DNA of 64,000 bases from Nyssa sinensis (lineage: Eukaryota > Streptophyta > Magnoliopsida > Cornales > Nyssaceae). The notes under the pieces were generated by a model. The model saw nothing but the letters and a program-made list of their open reading frames with translations, was not told the DNA's origin and ran no database searches. Every line of letters begins with the position of its first letter. The first letter of the stretch is position 1. The position numbers and the translations under genes were made by a program. Below are positions 11,601 through 23,600 of the stretch, piece by piece. The stretch is taken from NCBI GenBank assembly GCA_008638375.1, contig CM018046.1, positions 40,167,706 to 40,231,705 of the forward strand. The letters are read 5' to 3'.

Positions 11601-14600
11601 TGCTGTGACTTGGGTATGCGTGTTAGGTGCTGGGTTTGTCTAGTTGCAAGGTTTGTCCAATCCCTAAATCTTAGGATGCAGAAATATGGCTGAACGGCTG
11701 AACTATCACAGTGACAAATTCTTCTTCATCTTGGGTTTGGTAAAATAAGTTCTTATGTAAAATTGCTTGTTACACATGGAAAATCATTACTCATTTTGAG
11801 TTATCTAATGTCTTAAAGTATCGAATGTAGAAGCTATATTGTGAAACTTCAGGTGAACCATGTATTATTCCTTTATTGTTTTTTAAAAACATTTCTTGTA
11901 TATTTTGTTGGATACTCCTCAAGGGGAACTGTCTAATGGTGGACGTGTCAGACGCATACAATACCAGCCATCATTTTGTAGTGTCTGCCATGTTCACATG
12001 GGTAGTCCACATCTATTGATGCATCCATGTCACTTAGTTGATTGGGTGATCTTGTCCGATCATATACCCTCAATTTTTTACTATTCATGATTTGGAGATT
12101 TAGGTGCTTCTTGACTTACAAATGAACTGTAGGAGGCTCAGTTATTACTTTTACAATGCTGTCTTATATCAACTTTGGCAGTAGTGGTTGTAGAGGAGTG
12201 TTCTCCACACCTGTGATACTTTTTGCTTTTTGCATTTTCGGTTTCAAACTTGCAATAGAGCTTCTGGGTTTGCTTGGACGCATCTTGAGAGAGTTTTTCT
12301 GTGACTCCAGTTGCTCTAAGGCGACTTTAGCTATGCATTTTGCAATATTTTAGCTACAAGTTTCTGCATCTATTCCTATTTGATTAGTCATGACTATTTC
12401 CCATGAACCAAGCTCCCGGTTGGTTCGCATTAATCAATTACAACAAAACATTGTGTTTTTCATGGTGGTCACATTATGTGATCATCTTGATCTATGCATA
12501 TGTTGGTATTCAAGTTGTAATGAGGAACCTTGTCCAATTACTTCCATGTGTCTTTTATATTGTTTTTGCACATTTCTTTTTCTTTCTCCCTATCATTTGC
12601 ATGTCATATTTGTTAAGCAACCAATTGCTCTAAAAGCTTAAGTTGTTAGAGAATGGGCTAACAATGTATATCAAGATCTCAACACTCCTCAAATGTGACC
12701 CTGGGCTCATACGTGGGGAGGTAAGTAAACCACAAACAAATGAGAAGTAGAAGAGAATGCAAATGCAAATAGAGAGATTTGAACCCAAGACCTCTTACAA
12801 CCAAGACTTTGATACCATGTTAAGCAACCAATTAATCGAAAAGCTTAAGCTATTAAAGAACTGACAATGTATATCAAGCTTTCAACAATATTATATATTA
12901 CTAACATTTTGAAGTGCATCATGTAGTGTGGGTGGTTCAAAGTTATATAAAGTATACACAAATTTATGCATCCATATGTTAATGAATGCAAAAGAAATAT
13001 ATATATATATATATTATATAATATATTTGCTTACAAAAATTAAATGGGCACTATTTCCTACACTATTCCAGCCATGGTGCTGAATCTTTTTAGTTAAAAT
13101 ATGAATGAACCTTTAATACTACTTTCTTGCACGTTTAATGTTTGATGCACATGTTTTTGGCTTTAGTAGTATTTTGCATCTAGATTTCAAATGGGATTGC
13201 TATGATCTTGGAGGGTGAAAGTTCTAAAAGTGATTGGTTTTAATAGGGATTCTGACAAGATGATTTTTGAACGTTTACAAAAAGAATTTGAAGCTGCACG
13301 CGCTTCTCAAACTCAAGGTAGCTTTGAATGTTAGTTTTGACAGTTTTATTGTTGGTTTAATAGTTCTGATAGATGATCGGTGGTATCTAGCTTTGCTTCT
13401 GTTCCCCTTTTATCTGGTTACTTAAAATGCATATTATAAGCATCTTTTATAATTTGCTTGCTTATTTTTCCTTTCTTATTGGTAATGAAATCCTCCTTGA
13501 TTTATGATAATAATATGATTGGATGAGTTAAGGTTTAACATCAAGAGAACCTATATTCCTGCCCATCTTTTTGTATATGTAGTGCAATATGTTTGCCAGA
13601 GGTTCTATGACATATGTGTTTTTTATAGTATGAGCGAGGTTTGCAACCACCTTTTTTATACCTTGCGCTGTATCATTTGGTCTCTGGCATAGTCTATTAG
13701 TTTACAGAAGACAACATGGGAATATTTCTCCTCGAGACTTCCTCTAGAGAATTTGGTTCTAGTGAGAAATCCAAGATTTTTTTGGTTCGTGCTATAGCAG
13801 CTGTCATATGGGTCACTTGGATGGTTGGATACTTGGATCTAAATAAATTTTAGGATTTTTCCAAGGGGTTCAATCCAACAAAGAGGATATGTGGGGAATA
13901 GTTCTCTTCATATCTTCTTTGTGGATTTCAGTTACCAAAGCCTTCGAGTCAGGCTTGAGATTTATCATGAGTGACAGGAGAGCTGTGACACATTCTTATC
14001 TCGAAAGCAAAGTCGTTTTCATTCTATGGTGGCCTCTCGGCTATGGAAACAATTAAATCAATTTTAATGGTTTTTTTTTGGTGACCCATGCCAAACTGGC
14101 ATTGAATATTTATTTAGAAATGATTTAGAGAGTATTATTCTTCTTTTCTCTGGACCTGCTATTGAAGTGAATTTTCGAAGTTGTCAAAAAATCAATATAA
14201 AAGAAGGTTTGAAGGCCATGTTTCTAATGACTTCAGAGGTGAAGGTCATCAAGAGATGAATGACATATTATGTACAGCCTATGACAACTGACAAGATAAG
14301 AGATGCCGAGTCAAAGAAATGGCTAAAATTATGTGAGTTGCTAAGAAAGTCCCTAAAGAATTAAAGTGAACTCATTCAAGAAAAAGAAAGTTTGGTGGAT
14401 ATGAACAGCAATAGATGAATTACCATTTTCAATCATGCTCCTTGCAGGGGTAAGAAGGGGCAGCAGGTGTGGATGCTGCACCATTATGTCTCGTGGTGCT
14501 TGTGGGGTAAAAGGAATAGGAGGATTTTTTTGAAGGTTTAGGAGGATCTGTGAATGAATTAAAGGGTTTTTTTTTTTAAATACACTCTACTTTTGGATTG

Positions 14601-17600
14601 TACAGATACACTATAGGATGATAGATTCTTTTGCAGCTTTTGCAGAATTCTTGAGCGATATGTGTATGATGTAAGGTGATAGTTTTTGTAATCCTTTTTT
14701 TACATGGATGCGCCCCTGTTTTTTGGTGTTTCTTAATGATATACCTTATAAAAAAGAAATTATGCTCCTTGGATAGAAAGATCGAGGAATCCTGAATACT
14801 CTTCTCTTATAGCAAATAATAGTTTTTGAAAATATAAAGAGCTTTTGTTTCACATAGCAAGAATATTATGGAGTGCTTCAGTAAGTAAATCATCCGGGGT
14901 TCCCCTAGAAGGCTATTTGGCATACTAAGGGCTCCTCTCAAAGTGGGATGTTTTTTGGGGTGGATGGCGGCTCTTGGGAGAATTTTGACCATTGACAACC
15001 TTTTGAGGTGAAGACAAATCATTTTCACTGGTGTTGCACATGCAAGAGGGATGTTGAATTGGTCAATCATCTTTTGTTACATTGCCCAATAGCAAGAGAT
15101 TTATGGGCTCTTCTCTTAGCTTTTCTTCTTCCACATGTAGTTGAAAAATTTAGTGAAACTTTTCTTGAACCATGTGTGTTCCTGTGAAAAGAACATTATT
15201 TTGTTGAAGGGGTTGGATGTTGACAATTAAAGATTTATCAATTTGGTTCATACCAGCCGAAAAAAAAAGGTTCATAGTAGCACTATAGAGTAATTGATTA
15301 TCAATTTGGTTCATAATAGCACATGGTAATTGGGCTTTGGGGGTTTGTAAAATGGCCAAATCTTGTATTGGCTCCTGGTCCTATGTATCACTTGGAAAGC
15401 ACTTCCAGAGGTAGAATTCATTGAATACTTCAGAATCAAGGCTGAACACTGAAATTATTGTACTTATTTGTTGGCTAGAGAATTTTTATGGGATTTGGGT
15501 CTAAAAGCCTAATGCAATTTCAATAACTGAAAAATGGGGAGATTTGTGTGTGGAAGAATTTAAGATTGAGCAAGAAATTGTACATGTGGTGTGTCGATGA
15601 AAAGTTGATCGCAACTAAATTGCAACTATTGATTTTTGTCTATGTAAGATTTATCAATTGAAGTGATTTAGGTTTAAAATCCGTTGATTAAATCTTGTAT
15701 CAAATCCCATATGATGGAGCAAATATTTTTGAACTTTTTACTTTTCCATTATTGAATACTTTTGTGTATTTCATTTTGTTTACATTTCATATCTTTCCTC
15801 TTTCTAACTTAGTGTATGCCGTGGAATATGTAAGGCACAATCTGAATGTTTGACAACTGTTATATAAAAAGAGAATAAGATATGATATAATGGCCTTAAT
15901 AGAATGGATGGGGTGAATTCATTTGAAGAGCTGAGGAAGAAGATATGTTTTTTCTCTATCACTCTAAAGCTAAGAAGCACAAATACGGACACGACATGGA
16001 CACGGCATTTTTCAAAAAAGTAGGACACGGATACGTTAAGGACACGTTGAATATATATATATATATACACGGTTGTCGAAACGTGTTTCGGAGGGCATAC
16101 CGTTTTCAAAAAATGTGTATTGTATCGTGTATCATAAGATACACTCAATTTTTAAAAATATATTTATAAATATATATACCTATGAATATATAAATACACA
16201 TTGTTATGAAAGTAGATGTTGAAAGAATGTTCCCAATATGCAAAAGTAATGGGTCATGATGCTTCTCGTTCTTTGGTTGAGCACCATGTCTGATGTTCCC
16301 AGTTAGAGATGGCAATTCTTGACTCAAATTGACAATTTCTAGAACTCAAACAGAATTGAGACTAATTGTTCTTGTGTCATAAACATCTCAACAAATTATT
16401 CATAATAAACAAGAGCTCACAGAATCTCTCGCTGAAGCTGTATGCATTTTTAATACATTTAAGAATGGCGACACTGAGACTCTTTAACACAAGGTTTTTG
16501 CAGCCAGATGAGGGGTTCTAATTCAAAGCATGTTCGCTCAAATAGGGGATAAATCATTTGATGTGGTCCAGGAGGAGGATGAGTCTGGAGAATTTTTTCA
16601 AATCATTGAAAGGGGCCCAGGGGTTATTAGAAGGTTATGGGTGCTTAGATGGGAATTGGAATGGCTATGCAACATATTGGAGGCTTTCTCGACAAGGAGA
16701 AGAAGGGTGGTTTTCTCAACCAGTGTTCATGGACGAACCCGAACCCTCTCCTTGTGGAAAGGCTCGAATTGCAGAGGGAATTTCATGCGGTTGGAGGGCC
16801 GCTCTCCGAAAGGGATTCGAGTTATTTATTTGCCGGAAGAAGTGATCCAAGGAGGATGGTTACTATACGCTCAAGCATTCAGAATGCTAGGCTTATCAAA
16901 ACAAAAACTAGCCCCTAGGAGACAGGAAACTTACCTAGACGTCTGCCGTCTTGAAGAATGGCCTACAGATCCGATAAGGGTGGAAGCGCATCCAGTGCAT
17001 GCTAAGGAAGATATCGAGGTTCATTTGGGGTCATGTGGAAGCCGTCTCAAATTCCTCCGACGATGTTTAATCGGACTTTTTGGAGACTTGAACACCCCGG
17101 TTCCTAACAGAGACAAGATTCATAAATGGGCTCTGAAACACTGGGGGATCCAAGTCGGATCCAAGCCGGACTGAGGGTTCTTGATTTGAATGGCACCTGG
17201 TTTCTCTTTGAAATGCCATCGGAGGAGGCGGCTAACAGCACTTTGCAACGCAACAACTGGTCTTTCGAAGGGCTACGGATGACCCTGCAACCGTGGTCCC
17301 CGTCAGGCTGTTGCTTGCGGCTGGATGTAGAAGAACTCATATGGTTAAGAATGATGGGCTTACCAGTCTTTTTGTGGAGTTCAGAAATTTTCAAAGCAAT
17401 AGGGGATCGATGCGGCCGCTTGGTTGCGTTGGACAAGGATACGGCTGAACGGCGGCATCTGCGGTGGGCAAGGATTTTGATCAGAGCAGGTCGGAAGATG
17501 TCCCTGCTTCCTTCCGCATCAAGTGTGGACAGTGGACCTACTCCATTCCGATTTGGTCGGAATCTGGCCCAAAGTGTCTAGCAGTGGATTCGCGACGGTC

Positions 17601-20600
17601 GGGGGATGCAGGGATGACCGGCAAACCTGGGAATCCAGCTGGGGAAGCCCACGCGTTGGTGGTGCGTCAGAGAGCAAGAAAGCATACTGATAGGGGGACA
17701 TGTGACGACCAGCAAAGGCCTGTAGCTGGGACAGGTGGTGATCAACGAAGGATTGTCCCTGATCAACGAAGGACGATCCCTAACAATGGCGCAGGAAGTT
17801 TGAATTTGAATTTCAAAATGGGTAGGGCTGAGCGATGGAAGAGAGGTGAGAAGAACATTCTAGAACAATCTAGAAGACGGGGCGTTGAGGATCTCCATCT
17901 TTTTGAAGCTCACCAGAATGGGCCTCATGTTTTGGGCCAGCACCATAGGAAAAATGACTCTGTAAGAAAAGCAAGGAAGATGCAGTGGACTAGGGGCCAA
18001 CATTACGGAGGGTTTGGGCCAGTCCAAACAGGGAGCGTTGAGCCCAGTTTGGGCCGCACAGAGCCCAGCTCGGGGCGCATGGAGAGGCACTTTCCCACTG
18101 AGCTGCACCAAGGTTCTCTTTACTCGGCCCACATTTATGGCAGATCTCATGGTTGGAGGGGGCCAGCCCAATTGGGAGCCTTTAAGCCCCGTGCGGGACG
18201 CCAGAATAGGTATTACAACTCTTTCTCTCCCTTGACAATCAGTGAAGTAGGCAGGAAAGAGACGGCTTCCGTTTTCATCGACTCCCCCAGGAGGCCTGGG
18301 ACAGAGAAGAAGAATCCCAGAGGACCTTCGGCGAAACAGAAAGAGCCAGAGGAGAACATGTCAGTAGGACAGGACTCGGATCACAGCAGTCAGTTGGATG
18401 ACGAAAAGGAATTTCTCCAACATTTAGAGAGCAGCTTCTGTGCTAATTCCTCTCAACATCAGGGGGAAGCAGAATGTTCATTTATGGCAGAAGCTGAACT
18501 GAATTCAGCTTAGAACACGAACCCTATGCTAGTGGATCAAGCGGGCGAGATGATTTTGCGAAATCAGTTTCTGCCAGAGAATTCAGCAGACTACCAGCCG
18601 TTAGCAGTGGTTTTGCCGACAGACTATCCTAATACTTCCAATCAGATTCATGAGCAGGCGCTATCCACAACATTCCTGCATTGTCATCAGTCCGTATCGG
18701 ATGACTGGGTGCTCCGAAAAATGGGAAAAGTGAGCAAAATTTTAGGGGTTCCGTGTGCAGGTTTTGAGGACCGCATGGAGGAGTTATTTAGAGAAATTGT
18801 GCTGCGCAATTCCCTGTCTAAATCCAGTCCTCAAACACCTTTTGAGACCGATAAGGAGAATAAGTCAGCAAAACGCCTGCGAAGAGTGATGAAAGAGCTG
18901 TCTTGCTCAATCAATTATGGGGGCAGCAAGGAGATGGAGGTTCTCACTAATGGCACTGAGACGTCTTAGTTTCTATGTTTTTAAAAATTTTATCCTGGAA
19001 TGTGAGGGGCTTAAATGATCCGGACAAACGAGCAGTTGTCAAAGGATTATTACGGGAGTGTAGGCCTGCAGTTATATGCCCTCAGGAAACTAAGTTGGGG
19101 AGTATTTCGAGATCTTTTGTTCGCTCTATTTGGGGGTCCAGACAGATTAAGTGGGTTGCCTTGGATGCCCAAGGTATGGCAGGAGGTATTTTAGTGGCAT
19201 GGGACTTGCGGTTGATCAATTGTATTGAGCATAGAGTGGGAGAGTTCTCCATCTCTTGCAAATTTAACTTGATTTCCAACTCATTAGTGTGGGGTTTCTG
19301 TGGCATCTATGGGCCGGTGATTAATGGTCGTAGGGGTTTATTTTGGGAGGAGTTGCAGTCGTCGATATCCTCCTGGCAAGTCCCTTGGTGTATAGGGGGG
19401 GATTTTAACGTTGTTCGGAACCCGAATGAAAGATTGGGGGGTGGAAGGTTGACTTCGGCTATGGGGAGCTTCAACGAGTTTATCAACTCCCAAAGCTTGG
19501 TGGATCTCAATTTGGAAGGAGGAAGATTCACTTTGTCAAGAGGAGACCACCAAACGACTATGTCTCGGCTAGATAGGTTTTTGGTTTCCCACAACTGGGA
19601 GGATGTCTACCCCGGTGTCTCCCAAAAGTACCTCCCGAGGCCCTGTTCTGACCATCACCCCATCATCCTGTCCTGCGGGGGCTTTAGCGCTGGAAAGAGT
19701 CCCTTCAGATTTGAGAACATGTGGCTTGAAATTGATGGTTTTGAGGAGTTGGTAAAAAATTGGTGGGATTCTTATAGTGTGACTGGGTCTCCAAGCTACT
19801 ACCTCGCCAGGAAATTGAAGCTCCTTAAGGCTGATCTGAAGAAATGGAACCACGAGGTCTTTGGTTCGCTCCAGGCTAGAAAGCAGTCTTTGCTGACCAA
19901 TCTTCTGGAGCTGGATAGGGAGGATCAGCTGGGCTCTCTTTCGGCTGAGAGAAGGGTTGAGCGGGAAGGTTTGAAGGGCCAGATTGGGAAGATTCTCAAG
20001 ATGGAGGAGATCCTTTAGAGACAGAAATCTAGGGCTCTTTGGCTTAAAGAGGGAGACCGCAACACTAAATTTTTCCACAGAATGGCGTCTTCCCATTTTA
20101 GGAAGAACTACATCTCCTCCATTGCTATTGATGACCAGGTTCTCATTGAGAATGATTCCATTAGAACAGGCATTGTTGATTTCTTCTCTAGCCTCTACTC
20201 AGAGCCCCACATTTGGAGACCGGGGGTGGAAGATCTATGCTTGGACAGTCTAAATGGGGATGATTCCTCAAACCTGGAGATTCCCTTTACGGAAGATGAA
20301 GTGGTGAGAGCCTTAGAGGCTTGCCATGGGGATAAAGCCCTAGGTCCTGACGGTTTCACTATGGCTTTTTTTAAACATTGTTGGGGCGTCCTGAAAGCTG
20401 ATATATTGGTGGTCTTTGAGGATTTCCACAGGAGAGGGGGTTTTGAGCGTAGTCTCAATGCTTCTTTCATTGTCCTCATTCCAAAAAAGGAAGGAGCATC
20501 CTATAAGCCTTGTGAGCAGTGTGTATAAGCTGATTGCAAAGGTCCTCTCCTTAAGGATGAAGAAGATTATGGGCAATTTCATCTCTCCCAGTCAGCATGC

Positions 20601-23600
20601 TTTCGTGGAAGGCCGTCAAATTCTGGATGCGGCTCTCACTGCTAACGAATGCATTGATTCTAGGAGAAAGCAGAAATGGAAGGGCCTTGTCTGTAAGTTG
20701 GATATTGAGAAGGCTTTTGACCATGTTAGCTGGAGCTTCTTAGTGAGTATGCTGGCAAAGATGGGCTTTGGGGCCAAATGGAGAACGTGGATCCAGTCAT
20801 GCATATCCACAGTCTCTTTCTCGGTTCTCGTCAATGGCTCCCCTGCGGGTTTCTTCCGTTCTTACAGAAGGTTGAGGCAGGGAGATCCCCTTTCCCCCTA
20901 CCTTTTCGTGATTGTTATGGAGGCCTTGAGTCGCTTTCTGGTGCGCGCGGAGGAAGTTGGTCTTGTCAAAGGTTTTCAGTTAGGGAACAACAGAGGAGGG
21001 GGAGTTATTATTTCCCATCTTGTTTGCTGACGATACCATCATTTTCTGTGACCCTACAGTCCGCCAGCTTCGCTTCGTCCGGTGCATTCTTGTTTGCTTT
21101 GAAGCAGTGTCAGGTTTGCGGATCAACCTTGCAAAAAGCAGCATTTCTCCGATTGGGTTGATTCAAGAGCTGAATTTGCTAGCCAGCACTTTGGGATGCC
21201 GAGTGGGTAGTTTTCCTTCGGTTTATTTGGGCCTTTCGTTGGGGGCTTCTCCGCGTTCCATTGGGATATGGGATCCAGTGGTTGGAAGATTTCTCAGCAA
21301 ACTGTCAGGTTGGAAAGCTCAACTTCTGTCCAAGGGAGGCAGACTCACCCTTGTCAAAAGTACCCTGGCCAATCTCCCAACCTATTTCATGTCCCTTTTC
21401 CCCATCCCAAAGACTGTAAGCAGGCGGCTTGAGAAGATTTAGAGGGATTTCTTATGGGGCCATGAAGGGGAGAACAGAAAGATACATCTGGTAGCTTGGG
21501 AAAAAATTAAGAAGTCGTAAAGCACGGGGGCTTAGGGGTCAAAGATTTGGGTAACTTCAACACTGCCCTGTTAGGGAAATGGTTATGGAGATTTGGGGAT
21601 AGGAATGGGGAGCTCTGGAGGGAGATCATTGCTGCAAAGTATGGGTGTGATGCTGGAGGGTGGTCCTCGGGCAGTGTGGAGGGGTCAAGGGGCTGTGGGC
21701 TCTGGGGATACATTAGAGATGGATCGCCGATTTTCAAGGAAAGATGCCGTTTTGTCATCGGTAATGGTGGTAGGGTAAAATTTTGGGATGACGTCTGGAC
21801 CGGGGACGAGTTATTGCGGGTGAAATTCCCAAGATTATACAGCCTGGCTAACAACAAAGAGGCTTGGGCAAGCGATTATTTGGAGAAAGTTGGAAACTCG
21901 CTCGTCTGGGCCCCCCGCTTTAGGAGGGATTTCTTTGATTGGGAGCTAGAAGAGGTGAGCTCTTTCCTTTGTTACCTCAATGATTTCCGGGCTAGAGAGG
22001 ATAGGGAGGATGAGAGAGATTGGAGGCCGGATAAGAAATCTTTTTCTATTCGTTCCTACTACAAAAGCATGTTAGACCCAGTTAGCTCTCCCTTTCCGTG
22101 GAAGCTCGTCTGGAATTCAAAGTCCCCCCTAAAGCCTCCTTCTTTGCTTGGGAAGTTTCATGGACGGCAATTTTAACGGCAGACAATCTGAAAAAAAGAG
22201 GATTTCTTTTGGCTAGTAGATGTTGTCTTTGCAAGTACGAGGAGGAAACGGTGGAGCACTTGCTCATTCACTGCCCTGTCTCCCGGAGCTGTTGGAACAT
22301 TATTTTTGCTTTGTTTGGATTCTCATGGGTGATGTCAGGCACAGTAAAAGATCTTCTGCTGTCTTGGGAAGGTTGCAAGCTTCCAAGGGAGATTAGAAGA
22401 GTTTGGAGAATTGCCCCTATTTGCCTTATGTGGTGCCTTTGGACTGAAAGGAACAACCAAGTTTTTGAAGACTTGGAGCTTGCTACTCCTCTCTTAAAAG
22501 ACTCTTTTTTGCGTTTATTATTTTTTTGGGCCAAAGAGGCTTTTCCTGTAAATGTCTCTTTTTTGTAGATTTTTTGGTTTCTCTTAATCCGTTGTAAGTT
22601 TTTGGGGCTTTTGCCCTTGATGCCCTTCTTGGGCACCATTATATATACAAACTTTTACTTATAAAAAATAAAAATAAATACACATTGTTAAAAATGATAT
22701 AAATAACATTTCAACTCTCTTATAAAAACAAAAATTTAGCTTAAATTCCATACTTCATACTCCATACTCCATATAATACAAAATATAAGAAATTATAAAT
22801 ATTAAATACTACAAGTTCCAATCAGATAACAATAAAATTTCATTTTTTTAGAAGAAAAATTCTTTTTTGATAAGGCAAATTTTATAAATTATAACCCAAA
22901 ATATATACAAGGTACAAATGGACTGCAACCCACAAAGAAATTTGTACAAGTTACAAAATGCAAACACTGCTAGAATAGGGATTTAGAGTTTGATGGGTCA
23001 ATGACAGAGTTGGAGAGCATGATCGTTTAGGAACCAAAATTGCTTTTATACTAAGGAAACACGACATCGTTCTTCCCTTAGCCAAAGAAAAAAAAACTGT
23101 CATTTTTAGTTTTTGCGTGTATCGTGTTGAAACTGTATCGTTGGATAGGGTGCAAAACGATATAAAATACCGCGACGTATCGTTTTTATGCTGTATCAAA
23201 AATGTATCGTACGATACTAACAACTATGTATATATATATATATATTTTTATATTTTTTATATGACTATATAATAAAAATTTAATATTATTTCAATTGAAA
23301 TTGGCATAAAAATACACAAATCACGTAAATATTATTAGTATATCAAAATAAAAAGCCATTAATTTTTTTTAAAGAATTTCATTTAATAATCAACATTCAT
23401 GATTCAAATTTCAAAATAAATTTGTTAATTACTATATATATATATATATTTGTGTGTGTATAAAAACAATAGCGGAGAAGAAGAGGAGAAAAAGAGGTAA
23501 AAAATCAATTAAAAAAATTCCAAAAAAAAAATGAAAAACATGTGTCCAACGTGTCCGAAATTCGGAAGAATTAGACATTTATTTTTGTGTGTCCTAGTGT

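Larger units (their letters stand above)
16207..22673 (+). mobile_element. Nearly full-length L1 LINE, about 6.5 kb, with 17-bp TSD
   Basis: A 17-bp perfect duplication 'ataaatacacattgtta' flanks it (16190-16206 and 22674-22690). The element has a 5' UTR (16207-16529), a broken ORF1 and a broken ORF2. Its 3' UTR ends in 'ttttacttat' and an A-rich tail. Such a duplication and A-rich tail are hallmarks of target-primed reverse transcription. Several frameshifts and stops make it unable to encode its own proteins. It lies in intron 4 of the CENP-O gene in the same orientation as that gene. Confidence 0.92.
16070..23226. mobile_element. Second-layer repeat nested in the TIR element
   Basis: Comparison with copy 2 shows that the sequence from about 16070 to 23226, inserted in an (AT)n tract, is foreign to the outer element. 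Excluding the L1 inside it, about 0.67 kb remains. Its left end has 'ggttgtcgaaacgtgtttcg' and its right end is the complement of 'gttgttagtatcgtacgat'. Both ends contain 'tgtatcgt' motifs ('tgtattgtatcgtgtatc', 'aatgtatcgtacgatac'). Ends are approximate because the target is a microsatellite. Confidence 0.5.

Noticed and set aside
16530..18969. Intact L1 ORF1 protein gene
   Set aside because: Three frames and an in-frame stop are needed to read it through.
18975..22568. Stand-alone endonuclease/reverse transcriptase host gene
   Set aside because: All pieces lie inside an L1 with target duplications and carry stops and frameshifts.
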